From Dactylis glomerata (lineage: Eukaryota; Streptophyta; Magnoliopsida; Poales; Poaceae), in assembly GCA_007115705.1 (NCBI GenBank), contig QXEO01000531.1, positions 12,571,912 through 12,635,911 on the forward strand: a stretch of DNA of 64,000 nt, given 5' to 3'. Both the position numbers and the translations under genes were made by a program. Positions 46,375 to 57,425 of the stretch are shown here, one piece after another. The stretch's first letter is position 1; the number at the start of each line of letters is the position of its first letter. The notes beneath the pieces were generated by a model, which was not told the origin of the DNA, made no database searches, and saw nothing but the letters and a program-made list of their open reading frames with translations.

Positions 46375-47961
46375 ACACCAATAGTATCTTGTGTTGTATT
46401 AACACACTTTAGAACTGCCAAGTCTTGGGTAAAACACACAAATAAGTAAACAATGACAATGAATCACCATGCATTGCATTTCATTGCACATAGCATCCAT
46501 TTGCTTCTTTAAACATTGTCCTTACCGGACAATGATTGGATTTCTGTAGAACAAGGAGATTAGGAGCATCGCCAAGCATCCGACTCCATTACCTTTCAGT
46601 CACAAGGCAAGTTTATCTTGCTCATACCTCTTGGTTGCAATGGTTTTGAAACTATTTGCATTTCCAAAAAAGATGGAAAATCTATTTTCATAAGTAATAT
46701 GACTAGTGGTTATCGACCAGTGGTGATAACCTAGGAAGGCTGGCAGGTGGAACCACGGTAAGATTGTTGTGGTGGAGGTTCCACTTGCATGGGAAAGTAA
46801 ACCTAGGATTAACTACCAATGCCACAGTTATTCTTGTGCCGTAAAAACTGTGTCATCCAGGGGACTTGGAATGGGACGGGAAAGTCATCTCTATCTTCTC
46901 TCGTTCGCATGTCAATGGGCAGCCGGTTGCCGGTAGGTCTTGTGAGACTACTTGCACATGGGTGGGACCCCTTAGTTCCCATGGCACTGGTGTCTATGAT
47001 GATCCGCAAGGGACGCCTAGGTACTTCATCATTGGGGGTGAATATCAGGGGCACAACCTGCTTGCATGAATTGGGTGGGCATGCGTTGTGCGGAGAAGGC
47101 AGTGAATGGCTTGGATCAATGACTGGGCCCCACACCATGGAAGTGTGGACGGGAATGTACGCCCGGTTGTGCAGCAAAGCTTTGATCTCTTTTGGAAGGA
47201 CACACCTCTGCAGAGTGTAAAAAGATGTGACATGTTACCCCTTATTCCGGGAAGGAGCTGCGAACGCGGCAGGAAAGGTGCTCTCAAGGCACTAATACCC
47301 TGTGTTGGCTGTTGGGCATAGTTTTCTAAAGTAAAAGCAATCTTTCAAGAAAACTTTGATAAAATCTTGCATTGGCCTATGACTCTTTTGGGTCCATGGC
47401 TGTAGATAGTGCATAAACCACAACTTCTTTCTAAAGAAACTTGCTGGGTAACGCTCGTTACTCATCCCAATCTCTTAAACCCTTGCTAGACTGTGAAGAG
47501 CTAGATGAGGCGACTCTGAACGCCATCGGAGACCAGCAAGACATCTTCTACGAGGAGCCAGATCTTTCTCGCGGAGTCGAAGGCGTGGATTACTTCATAC
47601 GCTATGGAGCATCTTCTGATGAGGACTCAGGGTGAAGATTGACTAACTAGTAGAATAGCTCCGTAGTCGAGGAACCGAGCAACTGTAGCATAGGAATAAG
47701 TTGTTGAGTTCTTCACATGTTTAGTTATTTGAAGCTTTCCAGTTGCTGTAAACACTAAGCACTTGAGGTGTTCTCTTATGGGGAGCATTTAGTTATCATC
47801 ACGCTTTGGTATGTAATATTATGAAGTTCAGTTTGTATTTGGGCCCGCAATGTTTCTGCTGTACCATTCTGAGGGATGTAATATTTGTGGAGGGTTGGTC
47901 TGGAAGTGTTATATCAACGACTTGCATACTACAACATGCAGTGGTATGCTGGGTCACCGCA
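46375..47961 (+). repeat. D1 3' LTR, third piece
   Basis: It follows the CACTA element and ends CACCGCA at 47961, then TTCTC (target duplication) and LTR E. It lacks 28 bp found in the 5' LTR near 17463-17490. Confidence 0.92.
47441..47635 (+). CDS. LTR-borne acidic ORF, D1 3' copy (65 codons)
   Basis: An open frame with core EATLNAIGDQQDIFYEEPD and an acidic tail ending DEDSG and TGA. No ATG starts it; the frame opens at TTG after a stop, and ttctttctaaag just before could be a 3' splice site, so it may be an exon. Compared with LTR E (48516-48722) I count about 17 silent against 13 replacement codons, including a run of nine changed codons that are all silent. That pattern suggests past selection on protein. 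No family is recognised. Confidence 0.42.
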   Translation: MLGNARYSSQSLKPLLDCEELDEATLNAIGDQQDIFYEEPDLSRGVEGVDYFIRYGASSDEDSG

Positions 47962-48934
47962 TTCTCTCGTTCGCATGTCAACGGACACTTCAGCTACCGT
48001 TCGCCGTATGTCTTGCGGGAATACGTGCACATGGGTGGGACCCCTTAGTGCCCACGGCCACTGGTGTCTATGATGGTCTACAAGGGACACCTAGGTACTT
48101 CATCATTGGGGGTGAATATCAGGGGCTAAACCTGCTTGCATGAATTGGGTGGGCATGTGTTGTGCGAAGAAGGACGGTGAATGGCTTGGATCAATGACTG
48201 GGCCCCACACCAAGGAAGTGTGGACGGGAATGTACGCCCGGTTGTGCAGCAAGGCTTTGATCTCTTTTGGAAGAACACACCTCTACAGAGTGTAAAAAGA
48301 TGTGACATGTTACCCCTTGTTCTGGGAAGGAGCTACGAACGCTGCAGGAAAGGTGCTCTCAAGGCACTAATACCCTGTGTTGGCTGTTGGGCATAGTTTT
48401 CAAAAGTAAAAGCAATCTTTCAAGAAATCTTTGATAAAACCTTGCATTAGCCTATGACTCTTTTGGGTTCGTGGCTATAGGTAGTGCATATCACACAACT
48501 TCTTTATAAAGAAACTTGCTGGGTAATGCTCGTTACTCACCCCACTCTCTTAAACCCTTGCCAGACTGTGAAGACTTAGATGAAGCGACCCTGAACGCCA
48601 TCGGAGGACAAGAAGACATCTTTTATGAAGAACCAGACCTCTCGCGTGGAGTTGAAGATGTGGACTACATCATATGCTATGGATTCGCTTCCGACGAGGA
48701 GTCAGAGTCAAGAGTAGCCTAACTAGTAGTATAGTCTCGAATCGAGGAACCGAGCAGTTGTAGTCTTGAAATAATCTGTTGAGTTCTTCGAGTGTTTAAT
48801 TATTTGGATCTTCTCTCGTTTTGTTGTATAAACACTAAGCACTTGAGATGTTCTCTTGTGAGGGGCATTTCTTTCTCAACATGTCTTTGGTTTGTAATAA
48901 AGTTATCAAGTTTGTATTTGGACCCGCAGTTTCT
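47962..48934 (+). repeat. LTR E, second segment
   Basis: It continues E after D1, starting with the duplicated TTCTC. It matches D1 LTR 17730 to about 18690. The last 130 bp or so expected from D1 are absent, because F has inserted at 48934/48935; they should follow F outside the window. Confidence 0.8.
48516..48722 (+). CDS. LTR-borne acidic ORF, LTR E copy (about 68 codons)
   Basis: Counterpart of 47441-47635 in the older LTR. The core (EATLNAIGGQEDIFYEEPD) is intact, with no stop despite clear divergence of the surrounding DNA. It ends TAA with a slightly different tail. Confidence 0.42.
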   Translation: MLGNARYSPHSLKPLPDCEDLDEATLNAIGGQEDIFYEEPDLSRGVEDVDYIICYGFASDEESESRVA

Positions 48935-49444
48935 TGTAACATCCCAATTTTTTTGAAAGGAATTTAAAAATTTGCACACATGAAATCATAGCATCATCTT
49001 ATGCACATGCATCCATAATTATCATCATATGCATTTGTGTACCAAAGGTTTTGACTTTCTCTGAAACAAAATCTTTCCCTATACTCAAACAACAGGGGGA
49101 AATTTGAATTTTGCAAAGTTCAATTATTATTTTTTGAATCAAATAGGGTTTCATTTGCATAGTTTTCAAATAAAACCAGAAAAAGAAAAAGAGAAAGAGA
49201 AGGAAAAGAAGAAAAGGCCCCGTGGGCAGATTTCAGCCCGTAGCCAAAGAACGGCCCATGGCCCACTTACCTTCCTCCCTGAATCGGTACCGAACCCCCC
49301 TCCTCTTGCCGCTGACGAGAGGGCCCACTTGTCATCTCCTCCAAACAAACCGAGACGAGCACGGCGCCATCCCGAGCGTGATCTCCGCGGATTCCTCTCC
49401 GAATTCGGTACAATCTTTGCCCCTCGTCCACGCCATCGCGCCCA

Positions 49445-49450
49445 TATAAA
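49445..49450 (+). promoter_or_regulatory. TATA box of LTR F
   Basis: TATAAA followed by a C-rich tract, as in the D2 3' LTR at 37717. Confidence 0.5.
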
Positions 49451-50770
49451 CCCCCACCCTCCCGCACACTTCTCCTCTCAAAACCCTAACTGGAAACGCC
49501 GCCAGGCTGCTCAAACTAGAAGCCGCCGCGCCGCCGCTGTTAGCAGAGAGCACCACCGATTCACAGAAAGGCACGGATCCCCTCGACCTCTCTCCTATCC
49601 CATCTTCTTCACCATGTTCTGGCGCATCCCCCTGACAAGGTTCTGCCCCTCCTTTATCTCCAGAGCCCTGCGCCCACCCTTGACTGGATCTTGCTGCCGC
49701 GGGCAGGAACTTCGGCGAGAAATTCCGAGGACTCTAGTGCACCTCGAGCTAGCAGGCCTCACCACCAGACGCGCCTCGACGTCCTGAACCCCCTGGTAAG
49801 AGCGCCGCTTCCCAGATCCCCTCCTCCTGGCCGATCTTCTTCGCGCCTAGAGCTCACCTGTGAGGACGCCTAACTCCAGCCGCCTCTCCTCGCATTTGCA
49901 GGAAGCTCTCGAGATCTCCAAGCACACCGTCGCCTTTGCCTGCTCAAGCTGAACGCCGTCGTACACTCCGTCGACATCGGGGACCGCTGGAAGCACCTCG
50001 CCGTTGAAGCTCCAAAACCATCGGACCTCGCCGTTGCGTTTTCCCGATGAGCTCCTCCTTCCTTTTTTGACCGTATGATCTGGATCTCACGGGTGATAAC
50101 AGATCACTTACCGAAAGGGTAAGATGGGATCTAGGCCACCCGATTCTAATTAAATCCAATGGCTTAGATTGGCAATCCGACCGAACCATTACCGTCCAAT
50201 AAGATCATGCCAAGTGGCAGCTCCGGGATAGCCCCTGGTTTATTTTCGTTTAAACTTTTCAAAATATGATTTAAACTTGTAAATTGCATATCTTGAGTTC
50301 TACTGAACCAATTTTTGCAAATTTATGTCCCTAGAATCAGAAAAATGTGTAGAACCTATTTCCAGCATCAAATACTACTTTTGCATCTCTTTTATACAGT
50401 GAATTACTACAAGCTTTATTTAAGTGTTTTTGCTATTAAAAAAATAGTTGTAGAATTTATTTTACAGTAAATCCTTGTGTTTTTGGTCTATATAAAACCT
50501 CCCAGTACTGTAGCATGTCCAGAATATTGTTAGTACTTTTCTATTTTACCTTTATAGTTTTAGTTTATTAATTGTTCTATTGTATGTTGAAAATAATTTG
50601 AGCTTTATAAATAACTCTAAAATTTTGATCATGTCATCATGCATATAGTTAACAACCAGAGAACATGTTAATTGTCCTTGTGGTGTTTTAACTCACATAT
50701 TGCATGCATATTTTCCTTTCATGAGTGCCATATGATTGATTTGTGCTTATGGTGCAATATTTTATGTGTA

Positions 50771-50857
50771 GATTGTGCTGAGTGCAACGAGTGTCTTTGT
50801 GATGAGTGCACCAACTCTTCTCCTCACCAAGGCAAGTGTCACCATGTTCCCTTGTCC
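50771..50857 (+). CDS. Cys-rich conserved segment, LTR F copy
   Basis: The same 29 residues as in D2 with only three silent base changes (CTT, GAT and CAC for CTG, GAC and CAT). Here the frame runs on to a TAG about 8 codons later. All six Cys and three His are kept. Confidence 0.42.
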
Positions 50858-51216
50858 ACTGAAAGTTTTGTCTTGTAGCTTTTCTAGTAGAAGATGCATG
50901 TGTAGGTGTTTTTATGATTTCTTAGCTTTAGCTTGCTAGATTGTATGCTAAGTTTTTGTCTAGCTTGCCTAGCTTTGCATCTCCTAGTAGAATTGCTGCT
51001 GCTATAGGACTTTGCTTTTACACTTGTTGTGGGAAGAGTTAACACATATTTTTGGCTCAGTGTTGAAAACCTTGTTTTGCAAAAATTAAGAAAACAACTA
51101 AGTTAATGAATCACCTGGGTGGATGTGGCTTTGATTGGTTTATGTTGAGTGGTTCCCTGGGGTCATGTCGTCGAACCTCTGAACCACCAGGTGTATCTCA
51201 CTTATGGACGGCCACC

Positions 51217-51921
51217 TGATGCGGCATGGTGTTGATAGTTTTTCACCGTCTAGTTGGGAACCCCAAGAGGAAGGTATGATGAGTACAACAACAAATTTTC
51301 CCTCAGTAAGAAACCAAGGTATGTCGAATCCAGGAAAAATCCAAACTCGAGAAGGTGATGCCCTCTAGCTTCGCGACAGCTCCGGACAATTTATAAGGTG
51401 CCTCGTCCAAGCTTTGCTTCGCGAGCGGCAATGTGGAACCTGCACACAACACAACCAAATACTTTGCTCCCAACTTACGATGAGGTTGTCAATCTCACCG
51501 GTTTGCTTGAAACAAAGGTATGAGTGTATCAAGTGGAAAGTAATAGTAATATGCGAGTAAAGTAAACAGTGTGAGTAAAGTAAACATGTGATAGCAATAT
51601 AAAGGAAATAGGACCGGGGTCCACAGTTCACTAGTGGTGTCTCTCCATAAGATAAAATAACACATGCTGGGTAAACAAATTACAGTTGGGCAATTGATAG
51701 AATAAAGACAACGTGCATGTCGAGAGGATCACTATGATATTTACTCTATGAATTACAACAAGATACATAGACCGTCATCCAACTGCATCTATGACTAATA
51801 ATCTACTTGTGGCGAATCAATCCGAGAACTCCACAAGTATTAAGTTGCGAACAACAGATAATTGCATCAAGCAAAGTGTGTAATGTAAACAAAGCATATG
51901 CCCTTGAGCATATGAATGTTG
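51217..51921 (-). mobile_element. Fragment G: inverted TGATACG-type LTR, split by element C
   Basis: It begins TGATGCGG, the reverse complement of an LTR end ...CGCATCA, with probable duplication CCACC at 51212-51216. The sequence is the reverse complement of a relative of solo LTR 2 (about 29270-29981). Element C interrupts it at 51921/51922, and the rest should follow C beyond the window. Confidence 0.85.
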
Positions 51922-52879
51922 TGTCGGGGGGATGACCCCCGGTAGGGTCAAGAGAGTAGAAAGACACAAGGTCTATGATTGACTTTATGCCGGGTTATCA
52001 AGGAAGGGCCTGGCCGGAATATAAGAGCATCGGCCAGGCCGGCATATAATGTGTATCCCGGTTGATACTTGGATATGCCGGCATAGCCGGAATACTGATA
52101 TATGTGTGCCGGCATATACTCAGATATGCCGGCCTAACTATTTGGTGTGTTGTGCAGGAGCAGGGGAGGCCGGATTACCCGACCCTCGTAGGTCGTTGGT
52201 CCGGCATATAAGTCCTGGGTATGGCCAACGGTCATATCCGGGATACGTAAGTCAACCAAGGTGTCACATCCCTACAATCAAGGAAGAAAACATCCCAGCA
52301 TGGTAGCAGAGTAAGATGGCAGGGTGCACAGTGGAGGTTACCTACCCTCACTGTGCACAAGTACAAGCTTACCTCAGAATGGTAAGGTCACAGTTCAAGA
52401 GGTACAAGGTACATGGATATGGCGTCCCATCGAGAGCAATCAGGGGCGAAGTCAAGGGTCTCTGCCATCGCCACCAGCTCCTGTTTGGAGTGTAGCCCTT
52501 GTCTTGTGGTCTTGTGTGACCGTTGTAACCCTGGCCACCACTATATAAGGTGGCATAGGGAGCCCTGGTAAAGGGTTGGTCGTTGAAGGTTGGCTGATAG
52601 TTGTTGGTTGGTCACTCTGTACTCTTACACTTACCAGTTCATCTTCCTTCTCTAGCAGAGAGCTTGGAAGCACCATTGTGGTGTACTACATCGATCCATA
52701 TATACAATCAGTAGAGCAGGAGTAGGGGTGTTATCTCCTTACGAGAGCCCCGAACCTGGGTAGATCAGTGTCTCTTTCTGTCGTGCTCTTTAGCTCGTTC
52801 CCCTCTCCCGAATCCTCCAGCATCTAGTCGGCCCCCATTTAAGCCATCCTATGGCATATGTTGTTTCACCACGACGACA
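51922..52879 (+). repeat. 5' LTR of element C (958 bp)
   Basis: TGTCGGGGGG start and CGACA end, followed by tt and TGGCGCC. Inverted 5-bp ends. The 85-codon frame at 52049-52306 recurs only because the LTR is repeated at 63720-63977. Confidence 0.93.
52542..52549 (+). promoter_or_regulatory. TATA box of the C LTR
   Basis: TATATAAG in ccaccactatataaggtgg, shared with LTR A. Confidence 0.6.
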
Positions 52880-52881
52880 TT

Positions 52882-52899
52882 TGGCGCCCACCGTGGGGC
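52882..52899 (+). other. Primer binding site of element C
   Basis: TGGCGCCCACCGTGGGGC begins two bases after the LTR end, identical to A. Confidence 0.75.
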
Positions 52900-52907
52900 A
52901 GATCGAT

Positions 52908-53561
52908 ATGCTGGGCGGAGTGTTCATTCGGACGGGGTCTGTGATAGCAGCTTCGGGAGTGCGCGTGGTCTCTGGCCTCGTCCAGAGGCTAGGCTCGCTC
53001 AGTTTCGTCAGTGACAACGCCGGTTGTCTCGGTGGCCGGCCGTTCCCCAGGGATGGCCGGATTATGTCTTTCGGTTCCCACGAGGTGTACGTGGGGACTG
53101 AGAGAATTTGCAGGAAGGAGGTGCTGGTGGCGTCGGATCCTCCGTCACATCGGCTGGCTCACGCTGGGCGTAGCGCTCGCTCCGTGGAGCCGGCTGAGGT
53201 GATGATGGCCGGCACATCCGTGCCGCCGGCGGAAGATGCCGGCAAAGCAGCAGCGGCCGGAGCTTCTCCTCCGGAGCCGCCGAAGGTCAAGAGGTCGGCG
53301 CGTCCTCCGTTGGAGCGTGCGGAGAACCTGGCCGGCACTTCCGGTGTGCCGGCTAGGGGCGAGGTTCTTCTTCCCATCATCGACGGGGATCTTCTTCATC
53401 TGCCCAGGGGACTGTTCAGCCTTCGCCTCGAGCATCTGCTGGTGCATCAAGCTTCTTCAACGGTGCAAGTAAGTATTTATGCTGGTTTACTCCATATCCT
53501 GGTCAGCTTATCTGAAAATCAGTGTCTCCTTGATACAAAAATAGCTCGGGGGCTAGGCTAA
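52908..53561 (+). pseudogene. Element C gag remnant (N-terminal part only)
   Basis: From ATG 52908 (first after the PBS) the protein follows A gag closely for about 155 residues up to VLLPIID (53383), then diverges completely and ends at TAG 53559-53561. The gag domain, Gln-rich tracts and protease are absent. A consensus splice donor (GTAAGT at 53469) lies just after the junction, so the remnant may act as a spliced leader. The conserved part probably also holds signals for packaging. Confidence 0.75.
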
Positions 53562-55376
53562 AGCCCTGCAAGTTGCTTTTTAAGTATTGTTTCAGTATAT
53601 ATTAGTTTGCATGCTAGCATATCAGCTTTCCAGTTTCCTCCTGTATGTCTGTTTATATGCCAAATTGCTACACATGCCTGCTACAGATAGTATCCTTAGT
53701 ATCAGTTCTATGTATATAGTCTTATGCAAAGTTTTATCTGGGCATGTTATATGCCGGTTTTATATGCCAACAGCAAGATGTTATGTCGAGTTATATGTCT
53801 TTGTATGTGCCAATCTTTATATCTGCTACAATGCTAGGTTCAGTATGCCAAGTTAGCTTATATGCTAGTTGCAGTATGTATACATTTATATGCCGGCACA
53901 TGAGTGCCTAATCTTTCCTATGAGTTGCCAAGTTAGCTTATATGTCAATCTCAGTCTATATGCCAAGTGCTTTATTTCAAGAGTTATATGCCGAGTGCAA
54001 TGGGCTATATGCCAAACTCCATATGCTAGATTGCAAATATGCCAAATGCTATGACCATTGCTATGCCTTTTAGAATGACTACAGAACAGGTTGGATGTCT
54101 CATTATATATATGTCTATTACCCGGCTATGACTCTCCATATTGCCGTTACAGAGGAGAAATTACTATTATATCACCAGGGTTTCAGTTTATATCATGGCA
54201 AAGAGCAAAATTTCAGTATACCGGCATATGTTATATTTTTGTATCCTGGCCGGCATATTTTATGTCCCAGCCAGCATATCTTTACATCTTGGCCAGCATA
54301 TCTCAAAGTCTCAGTTCTCAGGTATGTCAGTTTGTTAGCACATCATGTTATTAAGTGATATCTTGAGTCATATGTGTTTCAGTATGCCGGCATATCATGG
54401 CAAGAGTAAAGTTACAGTATGCCGGCATATCATGGCAAAGAGCAAGGTTTCAGTATACCGGCATATCATAACAAGAGTAAGATTTCAGTATGCCAGCATA
54501 TCATGGCATCGACCAAAATCCCCAATCACCGTTTATTTCGGTTTGCCAGCATATCAAGGCATCTATCAATAACTCATATCGTCGTTTATTTCGGCATGCC
54601 AGCATATCACGGCATTCTATAATCCTTTCAGTTATCGGCAATTCTGGCACAGTAATATATCGAGACATCGATCTCAAAGTTAACAAGCATCATATCTTTT
54701 ATCATATCCGGTTTCATAGAGTATCCCGGTTTAGCATATTAACATGTCTTATCATTTTTGCATACTAACAAGTGCCCAGCGATGGCACAGCCCAAGAGGC
54801 ATATCAGTATACCGGCATTGTCAAAGCAGACAATGTCGATGAGACATAGCCTGAGAGGCAAAGTGTCGATATAAAGCCCAAAGAGGCAAATAGCTCAAAA
54901 GGCAAAAGCAGCCTAAAAGGCATATCAGTATACCGGCATTGTCAAAGCAGACAATGTCGATGAGACATAGCCTGAGAGGCAAAGTGTCGATATAAAGCCC
55001 AAGAGGCAAAGTAGCCCGAGAGGCAAAAGTAGCCCAAGAGGCAGAGCAGCCCAAGAGGCAAATAGCTCAAGAGGTAAAGTATCGATATGGCCAAAGAAGG
55101 CAAAGCAGTATGCCGGCATTGTCGAAGCAGACGATGTCGATGAGACATAGCCCAAGAGGCAAAGTGTTGATATAGCCAAAGAAGGCACAATAGTATTTTG
55201 AGATAGCCCGCGAAGGCTAGCATGTCACGTATATGAGTATATGTCAAACGGGAGATTGCCTATGATGGCATGAGATAGAATCAGGCCTATGCAGGCCAGC
55301 ATATCAGTTTTTTTGTGAATATGTGAGTTTGGGACTTTGGTATATTTCTTGTTGAAGCCTGTGCGCGACTCTACGA
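53562..55376 (+). repeat. Non-coding repeat region replacing gag-protease-RT in element C
   Basis: This holds no credible gene. The first 1.2 kb is full of short words such as tatatgcc, gccggcatat and 'agtatgccggcatatcatggca'. The second part (54797-55200) is tandem. It also contains 'gctcgggggctag' at 53544, like the PPT core of B. No matching text occurs in A. Confidence 0.75.
54797..55200 (+). repeat. Tandem repeat block in element C
   Basis: A unit beginning 'atatcagtataccggcattg' occurs at 54801 and 54922 (121 bp apart) and again, altered, near 55104. Shorter units 'agcccaagaggcaaa' fill the gaps. Confidence 0.75.
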
Positions 55377-57425
55377 GTCCCCCACACTATCAGAAGATGA
55401 CTTATGGAGTCTATATGGCGGCCAAGAAGCTCAAGCATTACTTCCAAGAGCATCCAATCCGGGTAGTGGCCGAGGCCCCTATCTCGGAGATCATAAGCAT
55501 CAAATAATGTGGCGGAATATGAGGCACTTGTGCATGGCCTGAAGGTGTCTAAGGACATAGGAATTCGCCGGATTATGTGCTTCGGTGATTCTGACTTAGT
55601 GATTCAGCAGTGCTCCGGCATATGGGACGCGCATGATGCTAACATGGCATCATACCGTTTCCTAGTGCAGCAGTTAAGTGGTTACTTTGAAGGTTGTGAG
55701 TTCCGGCACGTTCTCCGGGCTCAGAACAATGCAGCCGATGCATTATCCAAGCTGGGGTCTTCCCGAGATTCAATCCCGCCCGGCATTTCGCTGGAGCATC
55801 TGAGGAAGCCATCGATCAAACCCTCGCCGGAGTCATCCTCCATTTATGTCCCGCCAGGTCCAGACGAAGCAGTTCCAATGGAGATAGATGCCGGAGCCAG
55901 GACGGATAACCCGGGGACTGTTTCCTCAGTCCCGGGGACTGGGCCGGCATATGCTGTTAGTACAGTATTCCGGAGCAAAACTAAAGGCAAGGGTAAAATG
56001 TGCCAAGAGGATGTGCCGGTATACCCGGGGACTGCTCCGGCATACCCGGGGACTGATTCTTCAGTCCCGGGGACTTCGCAGCCCATGGAGATCGATTATG
56101 TGTCGGTCGAAATGATGGAAATAGATCAGGCAGTGTTCACTGTCAGGGAAGTGCCCTCATGGGCACGTCCTATCTTGAACTTCATGGTGGATGGTCAAGT
56201 GCCGGCGGATGAAACCGAGGCCCGCCGGGTTATAAGGAGATCCAAAGCGTATACCATCATCAACAAAGAAATATACAAGAGAAGTACCACCGGGGTATTG
56301 CAGAGATGTGTCGAAGCTGCGGAGGGTCTGGAGATGCTCTGGGAAATTCACCAGGGGGAGTGTGGTCACCATGCTTCGTCCAGGGCATTGGTGGCAAAGG
56401 TATTCCGGCATGGCTTTTATTGGCCAACGGCACTGCAAGAGGCAGAAAACTTGGTCCGGAAATGTAATGGGTGTCAAAGATATGCCCACCAGATTCATCA
56501 GCCGGCATCTGCCCTGAAAACTATCCCAATAACCTGGCCCTTTGCTGTTTGGGGCCTGGATATGGTCGGGGCTTTTAAGCCGGCCAGAGGGAAAATGACC
56601 CATATCCTGGTCATGGTGGACAAGTTCACCAAGTGGATTGAAGTGAAGTCCATAAGCAAGTGTGATGGTCACACAGCAGTGAAATTCTTAAAGGATATAA
56701 TCTTGAGATATGGTGTTCCTCATAGCATCATCACTGACAATGGGTCAAACTTTGCCCAAGGGCCATTTGCCAGATTTTGTGAGGAGGTGGGAATCCGGCT
56801 GGACGTTGCGTCGGTTGCCCACCCTTGTGCCAATGGCCAAGTAGAGAGATCGAATGGGCTAGTATTATCCGGCATAAAACCCCGGCTGATAGAGCCCCTG
56901 GAGAAAACTCCGGGATGTTGGCTAGATGAGCTGCCAGCAGTGCTGTGGAGTTTAAGAACTACTCCGAATAGATCAACAGGCTACACACCATTTTTTCTGG
57001 TGTATGGAGCAGAAGCTGTGCTTCCAACAGATGTAATACATGATGCACCAAGAATAGTGCTATATACTGAGGAAGAGGCTAAAGAAGCCAGAGAAAATGA
57101 TGTTGATCTGCTAGAGGAAGCAAGGGAAATAACTCTGTCAAGAACAGCAGTATATCAGCAGAACCTCAGACGCTATCATGCGCAGAAGGTAAATGCAAGG
57201 AGATTTCAAGAAGGAGATCTAGTACTCTGGCTAAAGCAAGGAACAGAAGGCCGGCATAAGTTAACTCCTCCATGGGAGGGGCCATTCATTGTGAGCAGAG
57301 CTCTGCACAATGATGCCTATTATCTTATAGATGCGCAGGACCCCAAGAAGAATAAGGCGGACAGGTCCGGAGAAGAAACCAAGAGGCCATGGAACATAGC
57401 TCTACTGCGCCCCTTTTACTCCTGA
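55377..57425 (+). CDS. Element C RNase H (partial) and integrase
   Basis: Similarity to A resumes at 'cacactatcagaagatgac'. A deletion of about 275 bp at 55498 removes the end of the first RNase H and the start of the archaeal-type RNase H. From 55509 (GTG) a 638-codon frame is open to TGA 57423-57425. It has the rest of archaeal-type RNase H (EYEALVHGL, GDSDLVIQQ, ADALSKLG), a Pro-Gly-Thr linker, and a complete integrase: zinc module (CGHH ... CNGCQRY), DDE core (GLDMVG, ITDNGSNF, GQVERSNG) and C-terminal domain (LTPPWEGPF). The integrase could be functional. The first RNase H Asp (HFDGS in A) is lost. There is no chromodomain. Confidence 0.85.

Larger units (their letters stand above)
14133..47961 (+). 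mobile_element. Element D1: Tekay/Del-type chromovirus (Ty3/Gypsy) with nested D2 and CACTA insertions
   Basis: The order is 5' LTR (14133-18796), PBS (18799), upstream ORF (19001-20170), gag-protease-RT-RNaseH-integrase-chromodomain (20515-25071), PPT (25091-25104), and a 3' LTR in three pieces (25105-25245, 40371-43285, 46375-47961). The target duplication is TTCTC (14128-14132 / 47962-47966). With insertions removed the 3' LTR is about 4635 bp against 4664 bp for the 5' LTR; one 28-bp deletion explains almost all of the gap. Chromodomain and integrase type place it in the Tekay/Del clade. Confidence 0.92.
48935..51216 (+). repeat. LTR F: relative of the D2 LTR inserted in LTR E (incomplete)
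   Basis: It starts TGTAACATCCCAATTTT, like D2, with probable duplication TTTCT at 48930-48934. It aligns with the D2 LTR from TATA box to hairpin block but is much diverged. It is broken at 51216 by G (text stops at 'ggccacc', matching D2 near 30712). The remainder should lie right of C. The 227-codon frame at 49104-49787 is low-complexity at its start and poorly matched in D2; I treat it as accidental. Confidence 0.85.

Noticed and set aside
49104..49787. 227-codon open frame in LTR F
   Set aside because: It starts with low-complexity Lys-Glu repeats, its reading frame is not kept in the related D2 LTRs, and it spans the F promoter region.
52049..52306. 85-codon frame present identically at 63720-63977
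   Set aside because: Both lie in the two LTR copies of C and cross no conserved domain; the identity reflects recent insertion.
53587..54768. Several 60-90-codon frames rich in Tyr, Ile and Cys in element C
   Set aside because: They arise from repeated AT-rich words such as tatatgcc and gccggcatat in all frames; no domain and no match to A.
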